This document shows, one piece after another, positions 38,224 through 51,790 of a DNA stretch of 64,000 nt. Origin of the DNA: Hymenopellis radicata. Its lineage: Eukaryota > Basidiomycota > Agaricomycetes > Agaricales > Physalacriaceae. The stretch spans positions 1-64,000 of the forward strand of contig JADNRX010000167.1 of NCBI GenBank assembly GCA_015501595.1, given 5' to 3'. A program made the translations under genes and the position numbers. The notes under the pieces are model-generated. The model saw nothing but the letters and a program-made list of their open reading frames with translations, was not told where the DNA came from and searched no databases. Positions within the stretch are counted from its first letter, which is position 1. The number at the start of each line of letters is the position of its first letter.

Positions 38224-41200
38224 TCATACGAATAATTGTTTATCCTCCTCCTGTCGTTTGCGGTGCAACGTTTGAATGTGCTTCAACTGCGCCACAGGTC
38301 CACGCAGCATTCTTGATGAAGGCAACGCAGGAGCTGGCAGTCCAGTCTCTTCTTCACATGCCGCAAATATCTCCTTCAGTGTCCCGCCGCGGTTAAAAAG
38401 GTTCTGGGACAAGAGCTGCTGTTTTGGAAGCATTTGTTGTCGCAACTCAATTGTAGCTTCGACGTCCACGTCGCCCTTGGCGTCAAGAACCACTCCGTAA
38501 CGCGACGTGTTCCGTATCAATCCTTGTCGCACTTCCTTCGCAACTAGTTGAGGTTCACGTTCCAATGGATTGCCCCTTCAAATGGCCTCAGCGTAGCTTC
38601 AGACTGGATGCGTACGCAAACTCACCAGCCGCCGCCTGACAGATGAAGGTCAGAGTTATATACATTTCGCAGTGAATGGAACAACGCACCTCCCCAAGTG
38701 ACCCATTCCAAGACATCTCCCGGGAAAACCTGTACACTGTTCAGCATCAATTTAGGTTTGAGGTCTAAATAAACCTTACCGCCACGAAATCCTCTTTCGA
38801 GCCGATGACCTTCCGAGGCGGATCCACCGGATCCTCCGAATACCGAACCAAAGTCTTCTTCGATCTCCCACCTACACCACCGCCATGAACACCCCAAGGT
38901 TTAGTGAGCCATCGGTCGTCATGAACGGATATGTTTCCAGGTTCTAGGAACGTGTAATCTGGAATTTTATCAGTTCTCGTGGCCTTAAGAGGCTCATGCA
39001 GGATCCTAACCGATACGCATCGCATTGCCGCCACGATATAAGCCCTCTCCGCCAGAGTCCGGCACAGTCTGAGGTACGCAATGAGTAAGACCATGGTTAA
39101 AGCTTGGAGTACACGCACTTCGTATCGATCTACGCGCAGTGGGAGATAGCTCTCTAAAAATTCGTTGGGCACAGAACGCATCGAAGGCCAGAGACTGTGC
39201 CCGTCGGGACCATCACCATGAGGACGAGCAGGAATGCCCTAAACGTGAATGAATGAAGCGCAGTATAGGCAGCTGTTGTTGTTAAAGGCGTACCCCGAAT
39301 CCGATTTGATAGAGCTTGACGAAGAAGGTCAGTCCAAAACTAATGAACTGAAGACCCGACCATCACCTGAAACCATTCTCCTTCTTTCGTCCAACCACTG
39401 TAGAAAAAGTGTGGCGAATCACTGAAACCAGCAGCAGACAAAAACTCTGGCTGTCTTTGACCAAATAACGCGCCGATTACATCGAAGATGCGTCCCAGTA
39501 AATGGGTCCTGCACGACAGAGCCGCTGGTCGAATTGGGTTTAGGATCGTACCCTCAGGAATGGAGACCTTAATGAGGTCGTACGAGCCATCATTGACAAC
39601 GGTCGAAGGATCCTGCAGATGGTCAAACGGTGCATCGGGCGACTTGCAAGAAAGGTAACATACAAACACGGTCAAGAGGTAGAAAACAACAAACATCTTC
39701 ATCATGTCATGAGATAGGGCAAAGTTGATAGAGCGGTCAGATTGGGGATCGGTTCCTTCAAAGTCGAACAGTACAACTTCGCCTTCTTTCTCATCGATGA
39801 TTTTGGTCATGGTGCTGGATCGACAAGTGAGATACGGCAAACCGTACCGACGTCGACTTACCAAGCCACTTTCCAAGGTCCTAATCCAAAGCCATCATCG
39901 TCGATATAGTCTTCGAAGTAGATTGGTTCATTGGGAATCGTCGAGTGAATGAGTTTGCCAACTGCACTCTTGTTCCGTGCCAAAAGCCGATCGAGAGCAG
40001 CCTCGTATGACGCTCGCCCAAAACTGACATTATTAGAAGTTGTTGCAAGCCGTGAGGGCACGACGAGCCGACGCACCGTTCGCACATCTCAATAACACGT
40101 CGACTTGCTATCCTCGTAGCCGCAACGAGAGCTTGTAGGTCACTCCGAGCGAAATCAGGTTTGCGACTGTTACGCTCTACGATCTGAGATTCGAATTAGG
40201 TCTGACCGCGCCTACTATGACATGTGAAGTCAACCTTGAACACAGCGGTATTCGGAACACCTGCAGAATACAATTTACAGATTGGGATTTGAAGCCCGTC
40301 TTCGAATATGCTAGTAGCACAATCTAGTATGCGATTCAGAGTCACATCGACATAAATGCAGATAGTTCATCGTACTCGGCATGCTTCCTGGAACGACGGA
40401 ACCAATGTCGGTAAAATGGCCCAGATTGGCCGCCCAAGATACAAGTTTTCCCTGGTAGAAAATGGGAGTGATGACCAGGAAATCATTGAGATGCGAGACC
40501 GCGTTGCTACCCAGAATGGTCGGCATTCCTTGTAGGAGCGTTTTGATCAGAAACTGACCTGACAGAATAGGGATCGTTGGTTAGAAACACGTCTCCTTCA
40601 ACAATGCTTTCGTCCCAAATAGAAAGGAATCCAGGAATGAAACTTCCGAATTGCCCACAGACCATCTTTCCGGAGTTGGGCCCTTCGCCTGCAGCTATCA
40701 TGGGGAAGTAGTCCAACTAGATGAAGCTGTTGAATCTTCGAACTTCGTGAACACGAGCGTGTCTTACCTGCTCGCGCATGGCCGGCGACATTGCTACCGT
40801 GTTGGGAGATCAGTAGAACGGACGATGGCGATAGTTGCACGAGACTTATCTTTGGATCAGAGTGTCCATCTCGTTTCTGACACTTTGGAGGGAAGCTGCG
40901 TGAATGTGAACACAGGAAACAGGCCAGGAGGGCTCTTGCTACCTTCAACGAGTTGAACAACAATGGCGTCAACGCTAACTTCGCTTGAAGCAGTGATTTC
41001 TTTGGCTATCGTCCCCGCCTTTTTCCAAATCAAAATGTTCCCAACGTGATCCACTGAAGCGTAGTGGAAGGGAGTAATGAGCGTATTACTGTCAATCTAG
41101 AAAGCTTCCCTCCATAAATTTTCAACAGACAGCATATCAACTGACCTCAGTGACGATACAGGGACCAGGAAGTTGATCGCCCGCAAAGAGTGAAGCGCGT

Positions 41201-43742
41201 TCGTAAATGGGCACGTCAGACCACGTTTGACCGCCATAATACTTGACAAGTAAGCTTGATGTTTGACTACAAGAGAAAATGACTTACAATGGCAGTCCTA
41301 GAAGTAATGGCTTCTTTGATGTTGATTGTCCTGACTGCCTTGGCGGGCAACGCAGCGTGTCTGATGATTTCTTCCGCTATAGCTCTAATGTTGAGAATTT
41401 CTACGTCCAGATCGAGACAGAACGTGAACAGCTGTTTGTGGATGTCCAGAAATCTAAGCGGACAGTATATATGAGGCGGCCCTGCTTCTGGAACGAGTAG
41501 AAAAATCTTACCGTTGCCTCAGCACATCCGGTCCTTTTGTGGACAAATCTTCAAATGTGAACGAAACAGGCAGACTGGTAGCTTGTCCATGAAATCGAAG
41601 ATCGGCCTCCCATTTTCCCTGGCAATTCCACTCCTTCACTCTTCAGCACGGCAGATACTTGAGTTTGCAGATTAGAGCACATGGAAAGGATCTCGTCCGT
41701 TGAGAGTTCACTCAATCGGCGTAGTACCGTCACAGACGTCTCATGTCGCATCGCAGTTGATGCGTCACCAAAAGCACATAGAACTGCGGACGTGAGACGC
41801 TCAGCAAGGCCACCTATAATCGAACTGAAAAAAACTTACCACCGGGACTAGGTGGAATGATTGTTGGATAAGATGTGCCGCAGAGCTTCGTCAACTCGCA
41901 AGCGAAAAGTCCTCCTGCACCGCCAAAGGCCGTCAAATGGAAGTCTCTTGGATCCTTTCCTTTCTCGATGCTGACACTTCGGAGACTGCCATACATTTTC
42001 TCTATGACGATGCTAAGGATACCCTCTGCTGCATCGTGCACAGTTAGTCCAAGAATATCAGCGACTTCCGTCTGAACTGCAGTCTTAGCAGACTCGATGT
42101 CCAATTTGAACGATCCGCCGAGCAGAGCGGAGGTAAGTATCCAAGAACAGCGAGGGCATCGGTAACGGTAGGCAGCTTGCCACCATTTGCGTAACAGACG
42201 GGACCTATGGGACGGCGGGATTAGACTTGCCCTTTGAGGAACAGTAAAGAAAGTACCTGGAATAGCGCCAGCACTTTCAGGGCCAACTCGAAGCGCACCA
42301 GTTATTTCAGCTACAGTCGCAATAGAGCCGCCGCCGGCGCCAACGGTACGAACATCAATAGACGGCGCCCGAACTAGAAGTATGTACCACGGTCAAGAAG
42401 AGTGCAGCTGAATATGGCGAGAATACAACTAACTGGATAAATCTCCAATTGTACTCTCACGACGAATGTCTGGTATACCATCTTGAACGAGACAGACGTC
42501 GGTACTCGTTCCCCCAATATCAAATGTCAAAATGTTCTGCAACATACATGAGTAATCGGAAACCGAAGAGGAGCTCGACGTACCTTGTATTCCGTGTTAT
42601 TGCATACTTGGCTTACAACTCCGGCAACGCCACCTGCAGGACCCTATGAAAGCGTTCGGTGACAGGAAGTAAAAGCGATAAGAGATAAGGCATACCGAGT
42701 ACAGCAGACTAGCACAATGGTCAACGGCGACCTTGACACCTGCAAGCCCACCGTCACTGCGCAAGACGCGAAGCTCAGTCTTCCCCAACTTTTCCTGAAG
42801 AGTTTGTAGGTAGGTTCCGATGACGGGCTTCACGTATGCATTGGCCACTGTAGTCACAGTTCTCTCGTATTCCATGATCTCGGGAAGGATCTCGCTACTC
42901 AGAGACAATGGAAGGCCTGGCCATTCCGATTTAACTACGTCAGCCACCTGTCGCTCGTGACATGGGTTAGCAAACGAGTTAATCAGAGAGATGGTAATTG
43001 ACTGCGGTGGATCAGACAGCTGCTTAAGTCGTGATAGACTGGCACGTAGGGCGGCCTCATCGAACGGGCGAACGATTTCGCCGGAAGACGAAATGCGCCC
43101 CGAAACCTCAATGGTCTATGAAAATGGTAAGGCAGCGGAAAAGAAATAGAGCACTAGTATGTGCACCATTTCAAGAGGCGCCAATGGCACTGGCTTTGGC
43201 CATACGATCCTAGACAGGTAGCTAAGTGGAAAGAAGTGCAGACAATTGGGAGTACATACCAGCCTGCCAGACCGCCTGGAACATGACTTCTGCGTACTTG
43301 AAGTATGTCCTTGTATCCTTCGGTCACCAAAAGAGCGACGCGGGCGCCTTTCCCTTCTAGTACCGCGTTTGTCGCAACGGTCGTGCCTATAGATTAACAT
43401 GAGCCACCAGGGAGACTGAAAGTCGAAAAGCGTGACCATGATTGAGAACGGCGATGTCTATCGCGTCCTTGTCCGGGACTTGGTTCCTGCAGGAACGTAT
43501 AGTCTTAGAAAATACACACGGAGGAATGTACCAACATAATCTGCTCAATGGCATTCAGAACACCAACACTTTGATCTTCCGGAGTGCTGAGAACCTGTAG
43601 ACGTGTTTAAACAGATGCATCGCACCCGTGGGCAAGCTACCTTGGCTCTGAATGTATCTCCGGTCGTGTCGTTGTACAAAACGGCATCTGTGAAAGTGCC
43701 ACCGACGTCAACACCCAATTTCCAAGGAGATTCGACGACCAT
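38224..43742 (-). CDS. fused hydantoinase A/B (oxoprolinase family)
   Basis: ATP-dependent cyclic-amide hydrolase family. The substrate is not certain: 5-oxoproline, hydantoins or a related compound. The HyuA half starts at 43742 ([20 protein letters not shown]) and shows [60 protein letters not shown] and [20 protein letters not shown]. The HyuB half shows [65 protein letters not shown] and KVIGSKEDF. The gene ends near [13 protein letters not shown] at a stop at 38224-38226. About 25 introns give roughly 1,350 residues. The start VDVGGTFTD resembles HyuA more than classical 5-oxoprolinase. An extra A near 41613-41616 breaks the frame before [15 protein letters not shown]. Near 40845 an intron with a GATAAGT donor must be assumed. 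Confidence 0.85.
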
Positions 43743-43968
43743 TGTCGTGGTGGAAGGTGTAGTCACTAGAGCCGATGGCTTATATAAACGATAACGGATG
43801 CACAAGGCTAGCGATTTTCTTATCTGTTGGAACCATAGCCGACGCCGAAAAGGCCAGAAAGGAATCCACAGGTGCCACAGTGAGCGTAAGCCAAGAGAGA
43901 AGCCGGCGCCGGCACGTTTTACTCCCATCCGATCACGCGATTAAGCCTCTTCTGTGTGCTAATCTATC

Positions 43969-45294
43969 ATGTTGCTCGTAGCACTATACAATCCAGTTTG
44001 TGGAGATAGCACTGCAAAGGTTAGACATTCTCCAATGCATTCTACCACAAGCTGAAGCATGTCCAGCAATTCTTTAATGAGCAAGTTCTTCCCCTCCTAG
44101 CTCAAAACGGAAAGACTGTCGACAAGGTTCTGGAAACAGACCGAGTGGGACATGCTGGAGAACTCCTAGTTAGCTATCTAGAGACAGAACCCGGGCCCGT
44201 AACAGTCGTTCTCGGATCTGGAGATGGAACTCTACATGAGATCATCAATTCCCTATCACTGGCCGAGTTGAAAGGAGTAAGGGCTGGCGGTCCGCCACTC
44301 AGTTTGTCCTTCGTCCTGGTTCCTTGTGGTACAGCCAACGCCTTGTTCTCGTCTATATTTCCGCCCCAGGATCCGCCAGAAGCGGACCATAGATTGAAAG
44401 GTGTCTGGTCGTTCATTAAAGATGTCGGCACGATCCCTCTCACACTCGCAATTACAACATTGTCTTCCCCACCCGCGGAAAAGAAAATACCTGCTGGTTA
44501 TTTTCATCTTATCACTCCTGTCACGAACTAACCGATTTATCAGTGGTTATCTCCGCTGTCGTGACCTCCACTTGCCTTCATGCATCCATCTTGCACGATT
44601 CGGAGGTCCTGCGCAAGGACTATCCTGGACTGGAACGTTACAAAATGGCAGCCCAGCAGAATGCTAGCAAATGGTATCATAGTCATGTCAAGCTACTGCC
44701 CACGGCATCAGGACTAGTTCAGCAATACGATCCAGCCTCGCAAACGTTCACAGACCATCAGGACAGCGACGACGACAACCCCATCGTGGATTTATACGGC
44801 CCTTTCGCATACTTCCTGTCCACGGTCAACGTGGACCGATTGGAGCCCACTTTTCGTATTTCGCCGCTGGCTAGAGCGTTGCCAACGGAGGGAGCGTCCT
44901 GCGATATCGTTATAGTTCGGCCCTTCCGTGGCAAGGCTTCAATGGATACGAAAGAGACACGAGCTTCGTTCGTTGCCAATTTGTGGGCCGTCATGACCTC
45001 TGCATATCAGAATGGCAGCCATGTCGATTTGAGGTATCAAGAGGATGGGTCGGTTGGTGTTGGCGGTGACGGAGAGTACGTTGTTGAGTATATCCGATGT
45101 GGTGGATGGGAATGGATACCGGTAAGTGCAAATCTCTCCCCATGTGTGTGAATAACTTTCGATAGGATGATGTTGATAACTCTGCGCATCTGCTCTGTTC
45201 GGACGGTTCTATTTCACATATACCCGTGGGAGGGCGAGCGGTATGTTCTGCTGCCACACCGTCTGGCGAGGCTGGCTTCAAGGTGTATGCGTGA
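43969..45294 (+). CDS. sphingoid-base/diacylglycerol kinase-like protein
   Basis: Lipid kinase with a DAGK catalytic domain, most like long-chain-base (sphingosine) kinases. It begins MLLVALYNPVCGDSTAK, typical of the NP..G phosphate-binding start. An intron of about 55 nt leads to QFFNEQVLPLLAQNGKTVD. The nucleotide-binding loop VVLGSGDGTLHEIINSL and LSFVLVPCGTANALFSS carry the GDGT and P.GT.NA signatures. The C-terminal part (LTLAITTLSSPPAEK, VISAVVTSTCLHASILHDSE, GGDGEYVVEYIRCGGWEWIP) and the final exon AATPSGEAGFKVYA end at TGA 45292-45294. It has about 395 residues and no signal peptide. It shares a 226-bp spacer with the hydantoinase gene. Confidence 0.85.
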
Positions 45295-45466
45295 TGGGAT
45301 GCATAGTAAATCAAGTTGTAAGGTCAGTGTGTATAAAGCGCATGTAGGCGTCCTCCGTGTCAAGCTTTTTAGATGTTTTTTTCGCATTTAGTAGTAATAG
45401 TACACCTGATAGACGCTGTACCAACATGAGAACAATTCAGAGATAAAAAAGCAACACTTACCCAAC

Positions 45467-45931
45467 TCAACTGACGCGACAAACGACCTCTCCGCCGAGC
45501 TTCAACTGCATCGCCTCCCTCGCTTCTACCCATTCATTCTCCCTGTTCTTTGTCCTAACCACGGCTATTTCACCCATTCCCAAAGGCGCGACTGTCTTTG
45601 TCCGTCGTCCGGAACAGATGAGGCGTAGTTCTCCAAGCTCCATATGCACTTTTTTACTTGGTTTGCTGATGAGAGACATTTGGTTGAGTACCGGCAGGTC
45701 ATCGCGGTACTTCAGGTCGACCCATATCCGCCGTTGTGCCTCTGGTGCAGCTGCAAAGTGTTCGGCTGAGGGCGCTGCGACAGACCCTCGGGTGATGTTG
45801 GATATAAAGCCGTGGCGGAGTAAAATTGAGAGAATTCCGAGATTCTGGGTGGTATGCTCGACAGCCAGCCGCTGGTGACGCGCTCGGAACGCATTTTGCA
45901 GACGTGCGCAGAGGTCGAATGGGAGTGGCAT
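45467..45931 (-). CDS. mitochondrial small-subunit ribosomal protein uS8m
   Basis: Single-exon gene for a bacterial-type S8 protein of the mitoribosome. Hallmarks are LPFDLCARLQNAFRARHQRL near the N-terminus, LGILSILLRHGFISNITRG, RRIWVDLKYRDDLPVLNQMS, and the C-terminal block MGEIAVVRTK, WVEAREAMQLKLGGEVVC. The frame extends upstream to an ATG at 45997 (MNERIRKGNLENREPW), but the ATG at 45931 gives MPLPFDLCARLQ, the usual compact N-terminus, so I prefer it. The length is then 154 residues. The stop is 172 bp from the convergent lipid-kinase gene, and the start is close behind the myosin gene's 3' end. Confidence 0.88.
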   Translation of the reverse strand: MPLPFDLCARLQNAFRARHQRLAVEHTTQNLGILSILLRHGFISNITRGSVAAPSAEHFAAAPEAQRRIWVDLKYRDDLPVLNQMSLISKPSKKVHMELGELRLICSGRRTKTVAPLGMGEIAVVRTKNRENEWVEAREAMQLKLGGEVVCRVS

Positions 45932-46098
45932 GGAGGTATCTGGGTTGGACCAGGGTTCTCGATTTTCCAGGTTTCCTTTCCTAATTCGTTCGTTCACACG
46001 TGACTATTGGTCCCAAAACCTTTCAATAAGTACAGACATTGCGAGTAAGGTCGTAATCCAGCAAAGCGAGGTATAGTAAATAAACATCCCAACAAAAA

Positions 46099-49000
46099 CT
46101 ATGAAACTAAAGCTGCAAGACGACGCAAATGCGAGACATTGAGATATGCCGGTACGTACGTCTCTAGTCCAGAAACCTCCCGAGGAAGTGGTAGCTCGTA
46201 TGGGCCTACCTCTTCCGTCTCTGGTGATAACAGCAGATGATCGTTACGGTCATTAGCCTGCACTCTAGACGCGACCACGCGAAGTATCTCGGGAGATATT
46301 GGGTTCTACGCGTATCACGTTTAGTATGCCATCCCGTTTTCCTACAACAAGAACGTACCTCGTAATCAGCGACATAATAATTCGTGCACATTCGTTGGAT
46401 TTGCATAGGACTCAACATCCAGCAGACATCATAAATTATCTCTATGTCGGCTGCAGTAGCCTGAGATACGCTCCGAAGTTAGCGATACTGACAACGAAAC
46501 ATTGAAAGTCAATCACCTTTTTCAACTGCAACAACTTGGTGGCCTGCATCAAGTGTTCCAGTTGTAACGTCCCTTCGGGCATGTCATGAGATTTACACCA
46601 TTCTTCGATTCGAGTGATGTTGTATTGAATTTGCATCGCTAAAGAAAAAAGTCAGCCACCGCAAAGGGAAGAGTCGATAAATCATACCTCGCTTCCAAGA
46701 CGAAAAGTTCCTCCTCATGAGAAGATCGTTGAAACTCGTCACACCGATAAGTTTGAGCAACTCCGTGACCACTTGTTGTACGACCGACTCCTCCATGTAA
46801 TAGCTCTTCAAGCTCTTCCAGACCTTGTTCAAGAGGTTCAAGATGTCGTCCATACTGTAAGCTGGCTGACTATTGGAGTTGAGCAGCCGATTGAACAAGC
46901 GCCCTCCCCCGTCACTGGTCGTGAAGCCCGGTAATGATTGACTTTCGATGAGAGCCGGAATCACCATCTTGGACAGCTTCTTCTTCGTCTCGAGCATCCA
47001 CGTGTGGTAGATGTTGTACTCTAAGCTGTCCAGATCGTGCTTGACCACGGAAACCAACCGCTCATAGTCGTTCCAGTCAAACGGCCTCACCGAGTTCTCT
47101 TCGCCAGGGCCGATGCCTTGAAGCATGTCGCTCTCCGCAACGCAGATGAAAGACAGCATTTCGTGGACATTGGATAACCAGAAAATGCCGGGGATAATCG
47201 CCTCTTCGCCAGTGAATGACTACAAAGCAATCAGGACCTTGCGGTGCCTCAAAAAAGAACCATACCATAACGTGTGTTTGGATTGTCTGCATGACATTCG
47301 CAAGGAAACGTTCGCTTTCCTGTATCAAGCCGTACTTCCACATCTCGTTTGTGATAAGACTGATGAGGTTGGCGGGGAAAAGAATTTCTTTGACGGCGGA
47401 AGGGTTGGTAAGACTGGGTGCTGGGATTTTCAAGCCGCGAACAAGACCGTCGAACACATCCTCCTCCAGACGCTTGTTGTCCTGCATGAGTTTGATCTTC
47501 TCCTCAGCGGGATCCTCGTAGTCACGGATATCTGGTAGGCCATTGGTGCGTACACGCAAATAGTTGTCTTCGCCGTTGAACGCCACAGATACAGCACGCG
47601 GATTGAGAGCATGGTCTCTACGAACGTCAAAGATACTTTCATCCGTCGAGGTACGACCGTCAGGTGGCGGAAGAGCATAGACGCCTGCCGAACTATGTCG
47701 ACGTTGATGGCGGTGAGACGTCCCGTTGACGGCAACAATGGCTTCGGCGGGGCGAAGGGTAGGTGCGAAGGTAGGGGAGAGAGGAGGCTCACGAGCACCC
47801 CTCGTAAGGGCGTTCAAAGCGTTTGATCGGTTGAGTTGCTCGCGTAAAGCAGCAACCTCACTCTTGAGGGTGATGATGACGGAAGTATCCTCTTGAGTAC
47901 GCACTGGCGTGCTCTCGATGGTGCGCTGGTGATGCTCGAGCTGTTCGGTTTGTCGGCTGATCTCGCTGTGGAGTTTCTGTATCACTTCTTCTTTCTCAGC
48001 TGCTTTCGCTAACGCTTCTTCTAGCTTCTGTTCCACCTCGGCCTTTGCGTTCAGAAGCTCGTCCCGCTGTGTAAGCTGGGCCTCTGCTGCTTGCAGAGAC
48101 GATTGCAACGCTTTAGCACGGGCATCAGCGTCCTCGTGCCGTGTCGCATACTGCTGCAGTTGCTGTTCCAACTCTGTTAGCTTACGCTGCAGATCCCGCT
48201 TCTCTTCTGTACGCGTTTGAAGGTTCTGCGTGAGCTCCACAACCTTGTTCTCTAGCTTGTAGGATATCTCCTTGAATTTGGAAACAGATCGCGCTTCCGC
48301 CTTGAGACCCTTCAGCTCCTTGCGGGCAAGGCGTCGACGAACGCAAGACTGCAGATAGACAACGTGTTTGACGTCGGCACGGAAGTTGCGACGAGAAGCA
48401 CTGGAAACAGTAAGTCAACGTTGATCACGACAAACGCAAGCAAAGTGCATACACGCCACGAAGGAGACTTTGCAGTAGGATAGCTGCATGCGAGCTCTTG
48501 TCTTGCCGGTAGTTTCTCCGAGCCTGAGCACCTCGGACGCCTACGAAATAGTATCAGAAATGGCTTGACAGATAAAACGGATTGTGCGTACGGCTCTGGA
48601 ACAATGTAATGCCTCGCCTGACTTCCAAGAAGTTCTTCCTTTGGACATGGCGACGAATGGCACTCTGTAGACGCTTCGCGGCCACTTCGCGCCGGATCGA
48701 CTCGACAAGTTTTCGAGCCTGGATGCCTCTCCACCAAGTTTGGATTTTGATAGCCGACTGCCGGAGAGTCTGGTACCGTTTGACAGCCATACGTCTCCGC
48801 ATGTTCTTCTGCACAACAGTGACCATAGCATTCAAACGATCAGACCGCATAGACTCGAGGGCCGCGAGCATGCCCGCTCGGAAGAAGATTTTAGTCAAAC
48901 CATTCTGGTACTTGTCGGTGTCCTCGATAGTCTTTTTCAGAATGGCGGTACAGAGGGGACGAAGATCCATGGACTGGATCAAAGGTTGCCAAGTCGCTGA

Positions 49001-51684
49001 AGGGACCAACATGTAGTATCTAGCCAACGATTCAGTACAAGACACCATTAGTTGAATTGGAAGGTCCTCACCTCTCGGCAAACTCTTCGTATATCCATCG
49101 GGTGGGATAACCAGCACAACTGATACGAATGGTTTCGAGCACACCACAAGCACGCAACTGTCCCAAGACTTGTTGAGGGGTGAACTCCCAGGGCTTCTTC
49201 TGCTCGTTAGGTTTGATGCAACGAATATAGTGGACATTGGTGACGCTCAGAGTGTCCATGAGCGTGATGAGAGACGCTTTGAAAATGGATCCTTGAGTGG
49301 GTTTCTTGACACCACCGGCGCCACCCCGCTTTGCTCCGGCAGAGGAAGGGTCGTAGGTGTTTGCGCAATCCATGATTGACGTCCAGGATCGGGGATAACG
49401 GATGAGCGGCGAGACCCAACGCTACCGGAATCAGAAACAGCGGGGGAATTCGCATTGGGGGAGTCGGTAGGCTTCGTGGATAACAGCGCAGCATCCAACA
49501 CCTCTTTTAGGAAGGGATTTTTAGTGGAAGCCAAAAGCGACATTTGTTCGTCGGGGACCGTATCTCTATTCTTCTCCAAAAAGCCCTCCGCCTCATACGT
49601 GACATCCAGAGCGTAATGCGCAATAGTAAAGGCCGTGTTGCCAAATCGAGGCTTCTTGAAGACTTTCTTGTATTCGGGTTTGCCAAGCTGGTTGTGAAGC
49701 TTCTGCAAGAACGAAGCGTCGCTACCAGACGGTAACCGCGACTCTTCGTCAAGGAGAGCCAATACACCGAGTTTTCCTTCGATGACGTCGATACAGGGCT
49801 GATTGTCCGAGAAATCGATGAAGGTCCAATTGATCTCTTCCTTCACATATTCCTCTTGCTCCAGTTTGAAAACGTGAGAGTTGAACTAGACGAGTATCAG
49901 TCGCTGTGGCGAGCTGAATTCTGAAGATCCCACCTCTTGTTGGAGCTTCTCGTTTGCATAGTTGATACTGAACTGCTCGAACGAGTTCTACAAGTACTTG
50001 AGTAATATTCTCGACGTCCAATTTAAGTCTTACCTTCTGGAAATGTTCAAAGCCATAGATATCCAGAACGCCAATGAACATCTCTGCGCGCTCCATAGCA
50101 TCACCATTCTCTCCAGCCAAACTCTCATTCACGATCGCCACCAACCATTCGAACATGCAGGCGTAGACGAATTTGGCCACGCTGTCACGGACCACTGTTG
50201 CCTGTGCGGCGTTTAGAGCGGAGACAATTTTCTCGGAGCGCGTAGTGATCTGCTTCTTGACGGTCCACTTCTTGAATTCCGCGAGGTTAACGCCTAAAAA
50301 GCGCGTCGCCAAGATGAGGGAGGAATCATTTTCGTCAATCATGGCGTCGGTGCGAGACTGAGTGACTTTGACATTCCCCAGATGAAGAAGGGCCGAGAGG
50401 AGTCGGAACACGGCCCATTGCTTTTCGACACTGATTCCAACAGTGGAAAGGGCCTGCTGTGTTGCTCTGAACTCCTCTGTATCGTCGACTCCATTGATAG
50501 GCGTAGAGGCAGGTCCACCCTGCTTGAGATAGAAGAACTTGGAGACATCTGTGTCTAGACCAAGATCCTTCCTCTCCTTGAGCGGAGCACCCGAGCAGAG
50601 TTGGTAGAATATGTGGTAGTTACGCTCGGTGAGAGGCTGGAAAACGATTCGAGAGCGCTCGAGCAGATATGTACGGATACGAGCGCCAACGATCTCCTGC
50701 TTGCCATCAAAGAGAATCTGAAGACGGCAGGTGATAAGAACGCAAGAAAGTCATCGACGATTTCATTCTTACCTGTATGTATTTACCGAACCGCGACGAG
50801 TTGTCATTTCGTGTTGTCTTCGCATTACCAAAGGCTTCGAGGATGGGATTCGTAGCAAGAATCTGACGCTCAATCTCGCTAGAATCGTCAAGGGAGAATT
50901 TGGTCTTGGCCTTGGTGTTAGAGTCAGGGGGATTCACTGAGGCGAGATATCGCATGATGAATTTGGCCTTTAGAGGCGTTAGCTAGAGGAGTTAGACAGC
51001 ATATATCACGCACAGATTCCGTCTTTCCAGCACCACTAATAATTGTGAGAAAGACGCGACTAGGAGGAAAGGCAGCACGTACCTCTCCCCAGATACGATG
51101 ATTGTTTGGCCCATGCCCTCTTTCCTCATAGCGGTATACGCGTCTTCTGCGATGGCGAACAGATGGGGTTCTAGGTCTCCTCGCCGTCTGCCGCTATAGG
51201 CCTGTATAATTTCGGGACCATAAAGAGTGACACGCTGAAAAGGATTGACGGCAATGAGGACAATGCCACTGTATGTATATATACTGTGCTGAGCATAGCG
51301 ATTCCTGATCGTATGAAGCACTAGAGGGACCTTGAGGCGGCATATATGCGCAGAAACGGACGTGCTGACCTGAGGGTTCGTTAAGATGGGAAAGCGTTGC
51401 TAAATCATCGGCCGTCTCCAACAACGGCGGGTTTCGTAATGGCGGGAGGCCATCGGCACCGTCCTTAATAGCCTTTACAGTGGTATTCACAGTAATTTCC
51501 TGTAGAGATGTTGAGTCGAGGGGAGAAAATGAGGAGACTGTGTTACCTTGCCGCGCTCGTCAGTGAAGACGATCTTGACGTTGTCGTCGGTCTTGGTGAA
51601 TGAGGAAACCTCGGCAGATATCCAGGCCTGGTCCTTGTCCTCAAACCAGACCCTGGTACCCTTGTTGTATATGTTCTCCGCCAT
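46099..51684 (-). CDS. class V myosin heavy chain (Myo2 type)
   Basis: Actin-based motor for polarised transport of secretory vesicles and organelles. The SH3-like N-terminus reads [20 protein letters not shown]. The motor head has the P-loop region ([17 protein letters not shown], joined across an intron), the switch I region [13 protein letters not shown], switch [12 protein letters not shown] and the actin-binding segment [15 protein letters not shown] with [10 protein letters not shown]. Several IQ motifs follow ([37 protein letters not shown]). Then comes a coiled coil ([37 protein letters not shown]). The globular DIL tail reads [32 protein letters not shown] and LEEWCKSH-type (here [11 protein letters not shown]). 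The stop is TAG at 46099-46101. It has about 1,600 residues and about 14 introns. Near 49330-49400 a 47-nt intron restores the frame before [15 protein letters not shown]. Confidence 0.95.
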
Positions 51685-51790
51685 GGTCGAAAGGAGACGG
51701 AAGCAAGGAATATTTGACCTGTTTGGACGGAACAGCCAGTGCCACACAAAAGCATACAGTCACGCAACACGTTCCGTTCAACGTCCAGCC
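51685..51790. promoter_or_regulatory. 106-bp divergent spacer, myosin V/Arp5
   Basis: The ATG of the myosin gene (51684, minus) and that of Arp5 (51791, plus) are 106 bp apart. Both 5' leaders and both core promoters must fit in or overlap this segment. No TATA-like sequence is obvious. Confidence 0.6.

Noticed and set aside
49330..49400. Frame break in the myosin motor domain
   Set aside because: A 47-nt GT..AG intron joins the frames in the correct phase, so no error is needed.
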